Shown: piece by piece, positions 1 through 6,749 of the stretch | Numbering within the stretch: the stretch's first letter is position 1 | How the letters are laid out: every line of letters begins with the position of its first letter | NCBI GenBank assembly: GCA_029880775.1 | Contig: JAOUNV010000110.1 | Location: forward strand, 1-6,749 | From: Nitrospinota bacterium | Lineage (GTDB): Bacteria; Nitrospinota_A; UBA7883 | Length of the DNA: 6,749 nt | Direction of reading: 5' to 3' | Program-made: the position numbers and the translations under genes | The notes under the pieces: generated by a model | Database searches by the model: none | What the model was told of the DNA's origin: nothing | Seen by the model: only the letters and a program-made list of their open reading frames with translations

Positions 1-2611
1 CTCCAAACTTAACAGCCACCTCCGCCGTGGTCCGATGCTCCACGTCAAACTCCAAGGAGATATCGCCCCATAGCCCCGCCCCTCCCAGCGAACTGGTGGT
101 GACATCTTGTTTAGCGATGGCCGCTTCTTCATCCCCTTCCAGCCACACCTCCACAGAGCCGACAGCGGCCTCGCCATTCTTCTCGGCCATCAGCCTGGCG
201 ACGGCCCGCCATCGCCCCGGCTCGACCATGGTTCCCGGCCCGAACATCATCACATCCTTTGGGTTTATCCCCGGCGTGGAGCGCATCGCCTGCCCGCCGG
301 AGGCCTGGGGGCTTTCCACCAGTCTGCCGGAATAATAGCGAAGCTCTTCCGCCTCGAACAGGCCCTCCCCTCCATCCTCTCCGGTGGAGGTCACATACAC
401 ATAGTCGAACCATATTGTGGCGGAGCCTAAAAGATACACCCGGTACTCCACCTGCCAGAACTTGCCTGGCGGCAGGTCATATTCCAGTTCAAACTCTTGG
501 TAGATTCCAGCCTGGGCGAATTCATCGGCGGTGATCTCTCTTTTGGCCAGCAGAACTCTCCCCTGGTCGGCGGCCACGTCCACCATCACCAGAGGCCCCT
601 CCAAGGCGCCGTCCGATTCTACTTTAAGCCTGATCCGCGCTTTATACTTGCCAGCCGGGAATGTGGCGTAGGGCCCGGCGTTGACTATGCCGTCTTCCGG
701 CATATCTGGCCCCGGTGTGGCCTTGAGCGCCCATCCGCGGCTGGAGTCCTTATCCTCGGCGCGGCGTCCGCCGATCCAGTTGAGCCACTCCGCCTGGAAC
801 AGCGACCCCAGCCTGGGGGGAGTGGGTGGAGAATATGGAGCCGAGCCTTCCTTCATGCGAAAAACCCACAACGGATCCTTCTTATAGGCAAGCTCCAGGT
901 ATGGCGATTCCAACAGCCGGGCGATGGCTATGTATGGGGAAAAGGCGCCCACCTTTGGCGGGTATGCGTCGGCGTGGAAGACCACATATCCCACCCCCAG
1001 CTTTCTGGCGGTGTCCACCTGGGTTTGCGCCATGTCACCACCGTTCATGGGGGAGAGGGGCCAGAACACATGGTCCACGTAATCCTTTTTCACAAGTGGG
1101 GAGTAGCCGTTGATCATCGGTGTCCCGCTCTCCACGGCGTAGAACTGGTATATCGATTCCCACGACGATTCCCCCGGCCATATGGGCAGGTTGAGCACAG
1201 GTCGCCCCTCCCCGGTCTTGGCGATGAATTTGTACGCCTCGCTCCCGTGGTCCAGGAGGCAGATGCCCACCGGCTTGCCGGGATGGAAATTAAACATCAG
1301 GGCCAGCAGGAGGAGGCCAGCCACCGCCTTGGGCCACAGGGCCGACCGCTGGAACAGCCATTTCATGGAAAGCGCGGTCAGAGCGCCGACGCACGCCATG
1401 ACGACGATCATTATTTTCGTGGGGGAGCGGGAGAGGTTGAAGTATGGAAAGTATTTATAGAACAGCTTATAGAGAGGGAAGTGTTCGTCCAGCGCCGTGC
1501 CGAAGGCCAGCAGGTAGCTCCCGACGAATATCACCAGAAAGAACACGATATCCCATCGCTGGGATTTCTCCCGGACCAGCCTGCCCGCCAGAAGGATCAT
1601 CGCCATCAGAGCGAAGACCACAGCCAGCCCCAGGTATACCTCGTACCCCCTGGCCACATTCCACGCCGCCCATATGGGAGGCGAAAAATTCTCCACCTCT
1701 CCCCAATCCCTGCCGTGCCCCATGGTGGATTGCTCCACCATGGTTTTTTTGAAATAAAGCATCCACCCGATGGCGCCCAGGAAGCCCGCTCCCATGGGGA
1801 TAAAGACCCTTGCAAGCGGTTTTAACCGGGCGACAAGAGACACCCCCGGAGCCGCTCCTCCCCCGCTTGCCAGGTCCACGCGCAACGCCGGGACCAGCCG
1901 CCAGGGGATATAAGCCATCATGAACATGAAAAGGAAGTATGCGAAGAAATTGTATTGCAGAGACAACACCAGCGCCGTCACACCACACAGCGCTCCATCC
2001 ACGGCGCTTCTGCGTCGGACGGCCCGGTCCAGAAAATATAGCGCCAGGGGAAAAAGAAACAGGATATGCCCGGAGGGGTGCCCTCCCAGTATCTCCACCA
2101 TCCTGATGGGAAAGAAATCGAACACCACACCGGCGAAGAAGGCCGCCGCCGCGCTACCGGTCAGTTCCTTGGCCCACAGGTACATGCACAGCCCGCCCAG
2201 GGCGATGCCCAGTAGCATAAAAGTGTTGTAGGCGAATGTCATGGAGATGAATGAGAATGGAAGATACATAACAGCGGAGAGGGGCAGGCTGTATAGAAAA
2301 AGCCATCCGGGCCGGTATTCGGTGGCGAACTCGTATGGATTGGTGAACCACTCTATCCTGCCCATGGCGGCGTATTTCAAAAGCCCCAGGTGGTAGTAGT
2401 ACTGCAAATGGTCGCCCATGTACATCGGCGCGGTGTAGTATGCCGGATCGGCGTCATAGCCATAGGTCAATCCTGACAGGTAATATCTGGCCAGGGGCCA
2501 GGTGAAGACGAGACCCAACGCCATGAAAGCGGCGAATACTCCGGCGGCTTCCAGCGGGCCTGTTCGCCTCGGGTCTGGCATGTTATTGTCGATTATGGTA
2601 AATTGCTCCAC
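1..2611 (-). CDS. GT-C-like polytopic membrane protein with two C-terminal carbohydrate-binding-like modules (3' end beyond window)
   Basis: The reverse strand stays open for 870 codons from a GTG at 2611 to base 1, with no stop, so the C-terminus lies outside the window. I chose GTG because GGAG sits 7 nt upstream; the in-frame ATG at 2581 (residue 11) has no visible Shine-Dalgarno. Residues 22-443 carry about ten or eleven hydrophobic segments. After the first, a loop contains GDHLQYYYH (66-74), matching the acidic first-loop motif of a large family of uncharacterised GT-C-like proteins. Other typical marks are AYN plus a glycine-rich helix (127-147), SRSP (394-397), NLPIWPGE (474-481), INGYS (500-504) and LGVGYVVFH (538-546). 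From about 444 the chain looks soluble and presumably periplasmic. Residues 645-740 (GPY, FPAGKYK) look like a beta-sandwich, and FEAE (752-755) followed by ASGG (770-773) opens a CBM6/35-like module. It is divergent from the plus-strand operon. I infer a glycan-related membrane enzyme; substrate unknown. Confidence 0.85.
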   Translation of the reverse strand, partial: MEQFTIIDNNMPDPRRTGPLEAAGVFAAFMALGLVFTWPLARYYLSGLTYGYDADPAYYTAPMYMGDHLQYYYHLGLLKYAAMGRIEWFTNPYEFATEYRPGWLFLYSLPLSAVMYLPFSFISMTFAYNTFMLLGIALGGLCMYLWAKELTGSAAAAFFAGVVFDFFPIRMVEILGGHPSGHILFLFPLALYFLDRAVRRRSAVDGALCGVTALVLSLQYNFFAYFLFMFMMAYIPWRLVPALRVDLASGGGAAPGVSLVARLKPLARVFIPMGAGFLGAIGWMLYFKKTMVEQSTMGHGRDWGEVENFSPPIWAAWNVARGYEVYLGLAVVFALMAMILLAGRLVREKSQRWDIVFFLVIFVGSYLLAFGTALDEHFPLYKLFYKYFPYFNLSRSPTKIMIVVMACVGALTALSMKWLFQRSALWPKAVAGLLLLALMFNFHPGKPVGICLLDHGSEAYKFIAKTGEGRPVLNLPIWPGESSWESIYQFYAVESGTPMINGYSPLVKKDYVDHVFWPLSPMNGGDMAQTQVDTARKLGVGYVVFHADAYPPKVGAFSPYIAIARLLESPYLELAYKKDPLWVFRMKEGSAPYSPPTPPRLGSLFQAEWLNWIGGRRAEDKDSSRGWALKATPGPDMPEDGIVNAGPYATFPAGKYKARIRLKVESDGALEGPLVMVDVAADQGRVLLAKREITADEFAQAGIYQEFELEYDLPPGKFWQVEYRVYLLGSATIWFDYVYVTSTGEDGGEGLFEAEELRYYSGRLVESPQASGGQAMRSTPGINPKDVMMFGPGTMVEPGRWRAVARLMAEKNGEAAVGSVEVWLEGDEEAAIAKQDVTTSSLGGAGLWGDISLEFDVEHRTTAEVAVKFG

Positions 2612-2618
2612 TCCGGCG

Positions 2619-2622
2619 CTCC
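2619..2622 (-). promoter_or_regulatory. Ribosome binding site that decides the GTG start at 2611
   Basis: Read on the minus strand, GGAG occupies 2622 to 2619 and is separated by 7 nt from GTG at 2611-2609. This is near-ideal Shine-Dalgarno spacing. No comparable purine run precedes the in-frame ATG at 2581, so the GTG start, which adds ten residues (VEQFTIIDNN), is preferred. The extension precedes the first hydrophobic segment and would be a short cytoplasmic tail. Confidence 0.6.
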
Positions 2623-2662
2623 AAATTTGGCATAATGTCGGTCAGCAAGATTAAAATTGGTT

Positions 2663-2668
2663 ATTATA
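2663..2668 (-). promoter_or_regulatory. Candidate -10 box (TATAAT) for the minus-strand membrane protein gene
   Basis: On the minus strand TATAAT reads from 2668 to 2663, a perfect sigma-70 -10 hexamer about 50 nt upstream of the GTG start. That would leave a short leader containing the GGAG ribosome site. The weakness is the -35: the best match, TTGACG at 2684-2679, lies only 10 bp away instead of 16-18, and the correctly spaced hexamer is poor. On the plus strand the same AT patch also reads TATTAT/TATATA, so either or both directions could use it. Confidence 0.3.
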
Positions 2669-2772
2669 TAGGTTCCCGCGTCAATTACGGCGTTGCGGGC
2701 CATGGGCGGCCGAAAAAGATTTGGCAGTCGATTTTAGTCCTCTGCGGGAAGAAGAACAATCCATAAAGTTTT

Positions 2773-4005
2773 GTGAATGAAAATATGAGACAGAATTCCC
2801 AGATTCGCGTTGGCGTTTATTGCGTCGCGCTGCTGTTCGTGGTTCTTTCAGGTTGCGGTCCCAAAAAGGACGGTGGCAGCATAGATTCCACTCCCGGTGT
2901 GTACCCTTCCAACGGCCATGTGATACATAGCGATTGGGCGTTTAGGATTGCTCTTGAAGCTTCGGCCAGGAAACATCCAGGCTCCACATACAGCTTCACC
3001 CTTTACGGCGACAAGGACAAAAAGGAGACTCTCGCCTCCGTCGGCGGCGTGCGCGAGCAGGGGGATGGCTCCGTTTTCTGGGTTCCCGGAAAGGAATTCA
3101 TCATTGAGCCTAACAGGCAATATTGGTGGGAATGGGCGGACAGCGCCGGCGGGAAAAGCGGCTTACTATATTTCTTCGCCGCGTCGTACCAGGGGGGAAA
3201 GCCGATCAGCCCCCGCAATGGGGGGGTGATGGACCGGAACATGCGCAACAACCCAACCCTTGGGGTAAGTCACATTTACTCCGGCCCGGGGCTGTGGCCC
3301 ACCTATGATTTTCAGCTCTTCGCCGACTCTGGCGCCACGAATCTGCTGGCGGAAGGCAAAGGCGTGGAACAGACCGCTAACGCGAACCACACCCGCTGGC
3401 CGGCAGGGGTGAGCCTCAACGAAGGGGCCGTATACTATTGGAGAGTAAGGGTGAACGCCCCGGGTGTAAGCTCGGATTGGAGCCGCCTTAGCTCTTTTAC
3501 AGTGGTGAATGTCTGCACAATCAACGGCCCTCCCAACGCCACTTTCGCCATAGACTGGACACCAAAAAAATGCGCCAACTACCTGACACCGCGCCTGCGA
3601 GACATGAAACAGGCCCTTGGGCCACCCAACGGGGTATCGCCGAATTACAGCAATTTTTTATCCCTTGATTATGGTGGAGAATTGATCGTTGAGATGGGCG
3701 CCACGATGGTCGATCATCCCGGTGGAGATTTCCGTGTATACGAGTTTATCTCCACGGAGATCCTGGAGGCGTATATCGGCCCCACGGAAGCTGGGCCATG
3801 GATATCCCTGGGAGTGGGGTGGTGCGGTTTATATTGCGAGTTCGACCTGGGGCTTGTGGGCGCCGCTTACGCCAGATATGTACGGATAGTCGACAGGGGC
3901 ACTGAGGCGCTTTATTGCCACGAGACTTCCGGCTCCGATATCGACGCTGTAACCTGGTCCAAGCCATTCGCGTCGCCTAGCGCCTGTTACTATCCATGGT
4001 GGTGA
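2773..4005 (+). CDS. Predicted lipoprotein with two fibronectin-III-like domains and a C-terminal galactose-binding-like domain
   Basis: The 410-residue product begins with a type II signal peptide: basic start, hydrophobic stretch about 13-25, then lipobox LSGC with Cys28 as the predicted lipidation site. The following Gly is not a known inner-membrane retention signal, so outer-membrane or surface placement is plausible. Residues about 41-136 and 143-245 look like two fibronectin-III-like beta-sandwiches; both end in the aromatic pattern YWWEW (117-121) or YYWRV (221-225). Residues about 278-396 resemble a galactose-binding/discoidin-like fold seen in bacterial surface proteins: LGPPNG, SLDYGGELIVE, GGDFRVYE, ARYVRIVD and GSDIDAV in order. 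I see no enzymatic motif, so a binding or structural role is inferred. The mature protein has six further Cys. GTG 2773 is the first possible start after an in-frame TAA at 2764; ATG 2785 is an equally good alternative. Neither has a strong ribosome site. It overlaps the next gene by 10 nt. Confidence 0.88.
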   Translation: MNENMRQNSQIRVGVYCVALLFVVLSGCGPKKDGGSIDSTPGVYPSNGHVIHSDWAFRIALEASARKHPGSTYSFTLYGDKDKKETLASVGGVREQGDGSVFWVPGKEFIIEPNRQYWWEWADSAGGKSGLLYFFAASYQGGKPISPRNGGVMDRNMRNNPTLGVSHIYSGPGLWPTYDFQLFADSGATNLLAEGKGVEQTANANHTRWPAGVSLNEGAVYYWRVRVNAPGVSSDWSRLSSFTVVNVCTINGPPNATFAIDWTPKKCANYLTPRLRDMKQALGPPNGVSPNYSNFLSLDYGGELIVEMGATMVDHPGGDFRVYEFISTEILEAYIGPTEAGPWISLGVGWCGLYCEFDLGLVGAAYARYVRIVDRGTEALYCHETSGSDIDAVTWSKPFASPSACYYPWW

Positions 4006-6398
4006 GCGCGCCGGACGTTTACCCGCCCGAGGTGGACAGAAAAGAGGAAAACGCAAGCCACACCAAGCGGCCCTTGGACCGGGCCATGGCGGTGGTTGGA
4101 GGCTTTGCTTTAGGTTTTGCGTTCGGGTGGGGCGCGGCCATACAGTTTTTATCCCAGTTTGTCACAGAGCCATGGGCCTGGTTCTGGGTGTTGGAGCGGC
4201 CTGACACCGCGCTGGTATGGGGCCTTGTGTTCGGGATCGTCGGGGCTTTGCTTGGCCTCAAGCGGGGCCTTGGTCCATTGGCGCCTCTGGCCGTCGCCAT
4301 CCCTGTGGCTTTGCCGTTCATGCCCGCGTGGATTCCTTTTTTCCGCGTGTACCAGGCGGTGGCGATAGACTTGGGTATGCCCATCCTGGCGCTCAGCTTT
4401 TTCGCCACATTGGTTAACCTGCTCCCCCCCAGGCCATGGAGCGTATTGAACCACGAGATGGACTCACCCAGAGCGGCGAAAATGTTTTCTTGGGGGCTGC
4501 CGCTGTTGTTTGCCGCCTTGTCCTCTGGCGCTTTCATGACGGGAGAGAAGATAATGCGGGGCGCCGGGTTTACCGGGGACTCGCCTCAATATGTGCTGAT
4601 CGCCGATGCGCTGGTCATCGACCATTCCCTGGATCTGATGCCTGCTATAATGCGGGAGGATCATATCAACTGGATAGAGGAACCGGTGGGGGGGCACGGA
4701 GAGACATACAATCTAACCGAGCACTATAGCAAATATAAAAGCGGATATTCAGTGGCCATTGCCCCGTTCGTGGCGATGGGATGGCTGACTGGCGGGGATT
4801 TTCGGCTTTGGTCCATATTCGGCACGCTTCTTTTTGGCATGGCAGTGACGTGGAACCTCTTCCGGCTGCTCCATTCGGACCTTAGGCTCCCCCCATCGAC
4901 GGCCGCCATGGGGGTGGTCGGCGTGATGATCACCTTCCCCATGCTCGCCTTTGGTGTGCAGGTTTACCCAGAGATGCTCGCCGCCCTGATGGTCACCCTT
5001 GGTTTACGGTTTTTGATCAATGCGGAAAAAAGCGGCGCATGGGCCGCGATTGGGATGGGAGCGGCCATGGGGATGTTGCTGTTCCTGCATGACCGTTTTG
5101 GATTTTTCGGCCTTCCCGCTATCGTTGCGTATTTCTGGCTCACCCGAAAATCCGCATGGCGCGTGTGGCCTGTCTTTTTGGGCACGCTGACTCTCTTTGC
5201 CGGTATTGTTTTAATTGACCTTTACATCAGACATTTCGATGTAATCCCAAGAACGGGGCAATATGGCCGAGCGGGGCAATACTGGAACCCGCTGGGAGTG
5301 TATATAGGATGGATCGGCGGTTTGCTGGATAAAGGCCATGGCGCCCTTATTTACGCGCCTGTGTTCCTGATGGCCCCGGCGGGCATAATCTTCGCTGTTC
5401 GCGCCCGGCCCTGGCCCTCATGGCCATTGCTGGTGTTGATGGCGATTCCATACTTTCTGGTTCTCGGCTTCGATGAGTGGTGGGCGGGCACCAGCCCTCC
5501 CGGCACACGCTATATCGTGGCGTATTATCCGGCCCTGGCGGTATTCTTGGGCTTTTTCTGGAATTCCCGTCCGGCGGCGTGGGTCTATTGGCTTTTCTTC
5601 TGGCTTATCGGTGTGGGCCTGGCCATCACTCGCAACTTTTTCACTTATGCTGATGAATACTACCTGGTGCACCAATGTTACCTGGACCGAAGGCTGTTGA
5701 CGCTGGATCCGTCACGGATATTCTTTGATTTCACGCAGGACACCGATCTGGCGGCTAAAACAGCGGCCTGGCTGGTGGTGACGGCGGTGCTGACAGCCAT
5801 ATGGCTGAAATGGCGTGACAGAGAAGTCGAGCCTACCCGGTTCTCGTTCTCGCTGGTAGCGGCCTTGTTTCTGCTGATCGGCGCTTTTTACACGGTCTTC
5901 CCGGAAAAATCCCATGTCTTCGCCCAACGGCAGAAGGGGAGCTTCGAATTGTCCAACCAGACCGGATGGACCTTATGGTCGGCGTCGCAACGCCAGATGG
6001 AGGCTGAAATACCATCACGTTTTCTACCTGTGGTCCCCTTCGATGAGCCTGAGGGAGAGTGGGTCCGGCTGGCGCCAGGGGTGACCAGAAATGGCCTGAC
6101 GATTTTCGGCAGATATCTTAAACTGCCGCCGGGGAAATACAAAATCGAAATCCCCATCCGCGTCCCGGAGGGGAGCGAGGGGGATACTGGGTTTATTGAA
6201 GTGGTCGAGGTTCAGGAGAAAACCGAGCCATACCCCAAAAAGACATTCCTCCTGGCGGAGGGAGCGGTGGCGGAGTTCACCATCGATAGGCCAATGCTCA
6301 ACGTGGAGGCCCGGCTGCGCTTGGACAACAAGACGCCGGTGGAGATCGGGCCGATGCGGATCACGGGCGCCACTTCACTGACAAGGAGCCAACCATGA
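3996..6398 (+). CDS. GT-C-like membrane glycosyltransferase-family protein with C-terminal beta-sandwich
   Basis: This 800-residue protein is mostly membrane-embedded, with roughly 14-16 hydrophobic segments between residues 31 and 632. Motifs in order match a GT-C/PMT-like family: the first-loop motif GDSPQYVLIADALV (194-207), YKSGYSVAIAPF (247-258), QVYPEM (322-327), LHDRFGF (364-370), HGALIYAPV (448-456) and WWAGTSPPGTRY (495-506). Family members of known function move sugars from polyprenyl-phosphate carriers onto acceptors on the outer face of the inner membrane; donor and acceptor here are unknown. Two features are odd. About four extra membrane segments (31-145) precede the usual first helix (about 165-183), and Ser replaces the Glu common after GD in the loop motif. 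Residues about 640-790 form a soluble, beta-rich tail with LPPGKYKIEI (710-719). ATG 3996 overlaps the lipoprotein gene by 10 nt; GTG at 3999 or 4002 would also serve, and no strong ribosome site is seen, so translation is probably coupled. Confidence 0.9.
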   Translation: MVVSAPDVYPPEVDRKEENASHTKRPLDRAMAVVGGFALGFAFGWGAAIQFLSQFVTEPWAWFWVLERPDTALVWGLVFGIVGALLGLKRGLGPLAPLAVAIPVALPFMPAWIPFFRVYQAVAIDLGMPILALSFFATLVNLLPPRPWSVLNHEMDSPRAAKMFSWGLPLLFAALSSGAFMTGEKIMRGAGFTGDSPQYVLIADALVIDHSLDLMPAIMREDHINWIEEPVGGHGETYNLTEHYSKYKSGYSVAIAPFVAMGWLTGGDFRLWSIFGTLLFGMAVTWNLFRLLHSDLRLPPSTAAMGVVGVMITFPMLAFGVQVYPEMLAALMVTLGLRFLINAEKSGAWAAIGMGAAMGMLLFLHDRFGFFGLPAIVAYFWLTRKSAWRVWPVFLGTLTLFAGIVLIDLYIRHFDVIPRTGQYGRAGQYWNPLGVYIGWIGGLLDKGHGALIYAPVFLMAPAGIIFAVRARPWPSWPLLVLMAIPYFLVLGFDEWWAGTSPPGTRYIVAYYPALAVFLGFFWNSRPAAWVYWLFFWLIGVGLAITRNFFTYADEYYLVHQCYLDRRLLTLDPSRIFFDFTQDTDLAAKTAAWLVVTAVLTAIWLKWRDREVEPTRFSFSLVAALFLLIGAFYTVFPEKSHVFAQRQKGSFELSNQTGWTLWSASQRQMEAEIPSRFLPVVPFDEPEGEWVRLAPGVTRNGLTIFGRYLKLPPGKYKIEIPIRVPEGSEGDTGFIEVVEVQEKTEPYPKKTFLLAEGAVAEFTIDRPMLNVEARLRLDNKTPVEIGPMRITGATSLTRSQP
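6383..6388 (+). promoter_or_regulatory. Strong ribosome binding site for the exported protein gene
   Basis: AAGGAG lies within the last codons of the 800-residue membrane protein gene and is 6 nt from ATG 6395. It is the best Shine-Dalgarno match in the window and fixes that start with little doubt. The downstream cistron can thus initiate by itself as well as by coupling through the ATGA overlap. Confidence 0.85.
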
Positions 6399-6749
6399 GA
6401 TTGTCGCAAATTGCCCTTGTGGCCTTATTGGCATTGACCACTCCCGCCATGGCCGACAAGCCGGCGCTGGATCTGGACCTGGTAAACGGAAAAGTGGGCC
6501 AAATGTTTGTCGGCTCCTCTCGCAAGGAATTCGCCAAATATTTCCGGGATGGGGGTGAAACCATCGGCACCTGGACCGCATTCCGGGATCAGGGATACTT
6601 CATTCAGCATGCTGGCCTGCGGAATATGGTCGGCCTCTGCTTAAGGCCCGGCACATGGCCGGACCGTTTATATGGATTCGGCCTGTATAAAGGGAAAATC
6701 AGCTTCGGCATCACAGGCGAATCCACCTTGGAGAGCGTGAAAAAAACGC
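6395..6749 (+). CDS. Exported protein of unknown function (3' end beyond window)
   Basis: The first 118 codons are present and open to the right edge. ATG 6395 shares ATGA with the TGA of the preceding gene and has AAGGAG 6 nt upstream, so it is the third cistron of the operon. Residues 1-20 form a classic signal peptide: R2, hydrophobic IALVALLAL, then a TTPAMA cleavage motif before Asp21. The mature part starts DKPALDLDL and includes VGQMFVGSSRKEFAKYF, a WTAFRDQGYFIQH stretch, and LYGFGLYKGKISFGITGEST near the edge. Alternating strands with turns suggest a small alpha/beta or beta-rich periplasmic domain. The pattern of a glycine-led helix, then hydrophobic strands with GK turns, loosely recalls small envelope-assembly folds such as BamE-like domains, but this is only an impression. 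I do not recognise the family. Location in the periplasm or outside the cell is well supported; function is not. Confidence 0.85.
   Translation, partial: MRLSQIALVALLALTTPAMADKPALDLDLVNGKVGQMFVGSSRKEFAKYFRDGGETIGTWTAFRDQGYFIQHAGLRNMVGLCLRPGTWPDRLYGFGLYKGKISFGITGESTLESVKKT

Larger units (their letters stand above)
2612..2772. promoter_or_regulatory. Divergent intergenic control region between the two transcription units
   Basis: This 161-bp gap separates two outward-reading genes, so it must carry the control signals for the minus-strand gene and probably for the plus-strand operon. It holds an AT-rich patch (about 2650-2670) flanked by GC-rich sequence. There are two weak inverted repeats: CCCGC/GCGGG at 2675-2679 and 2695-2699, and GGCC/GGCC at 2698-2701 and 2708-2711. 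No convincing operator, riboswitch or small gene is visible. The plus-strand side has no clear -35/-10 pair with normal spacing. Confidence 0.5.

Noticed and set aside
497..1825. A 442-codon open frame on the plus strand
   Set aside because: It lies wholly antisense to the minus-strand membrane protein gene, codon-to-codon in register. It stays open because that gene rarely uses TTA, CTA or TCA codons. Its translation is rich in His, Pro, Arg and Gly without any recognisable pattern, while the minus-strand frame shows clear family motifs.
1467..1988. A 173-codon minus-strand open frame
   Set aside because: It is out of frame with the 870-codon membrane protein frame that covers the same bases and contains the family motifs, and its composition is that of a frame-shifted shadow.
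2675..2711. Inverted repeats that could be a terminator or operator
   Set aside because: The stems are only 4-5 bp, one with a 15-nt loop, and no T-run follows in a useful position. They lie upstream of both genes, where a terminator is not expected.
2721..2726. TTGGCA as a -35 box or sigma-54 -24 element for the plus-strand operon
   Set aside because: No -10-like hexamer lies 16-18 bp downstream, and the GC expected at the sigma-54 -12 position is absent.
4019..4537. A 172-codon minus-strand open frame
   Set aside because: It is antisense to the N-terminal part of the well-supported 800-residue membrane protein, with no ribosome site or known motif.
1..6749. Mobile elements, CRISPR arrays, tRNA or rRNA genes
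   Set aside because: No direct-repeat array, transposase motif, terminal inverted repeat or RNA-gene fold was visible, and coding frames fill almost the whole window.

Overview
The window holds four protein-coding genes and one short intergenic control region. Base composition looks fairly even, in the mid-to-high 50s percent G+C by eye. Codon use is similar across the genes, and I saw no mobile-element, tRNA, rRNA or CRISPR signature. A lipoprotein signal with Gly after the lipidated Cys, an AMA-type signal peptidase I site and lipid-linked-sugar-transferase-like membrane proteins suggest a diderm (Gram-negative type) bacterium. The sequence alone does not fix the phylum.

Layout: positions 1-2611 are a minus-strand gene that runs off the left edge. 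It encodes a polytopic membrane protein of GT-C-like (dolichol/polyprenol-sugar-using glycosyltransferase-like) type, with a long soluble C-terminal half that ends in two beta-sandwich, carbohydrate-binding-like modules. A 161-bp divergent intergenic region (2612-2772) follows. On the plus strand, three tightly overlapping genes then form a probable operon. The first (2773-4005) is a lipoprotein with two fibronectin-III-like domains and a C-terminal galactose-binding-like domain. The second (3996-6398) is an 800-residue GT-C-like membrane protein with a C-terminal beta-sandwich. The third (6395 to the right edge) is an exported protein of unknown function, cut off by the window end.

How they may work together (inference): two membrane glycosyltransferase-like proteins, each ending in a predicted periplasmic sugar-binding-like beta-sandwich, are divergently arranged around a secreted lipoprotein with recognition-type domains. 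This suggests a cell-envelope glycan or glycoprotein locus. No catalytic activity, sugar donor or acceptor can be named from the sequence. The main points for follow-up are the shared C-terminal module on two otherwise different membrane proteins, the extra N-terminal membrane domain and altered acidic-loop motif of the 800-residue protein, and its tight coupling to the lipoprotein.
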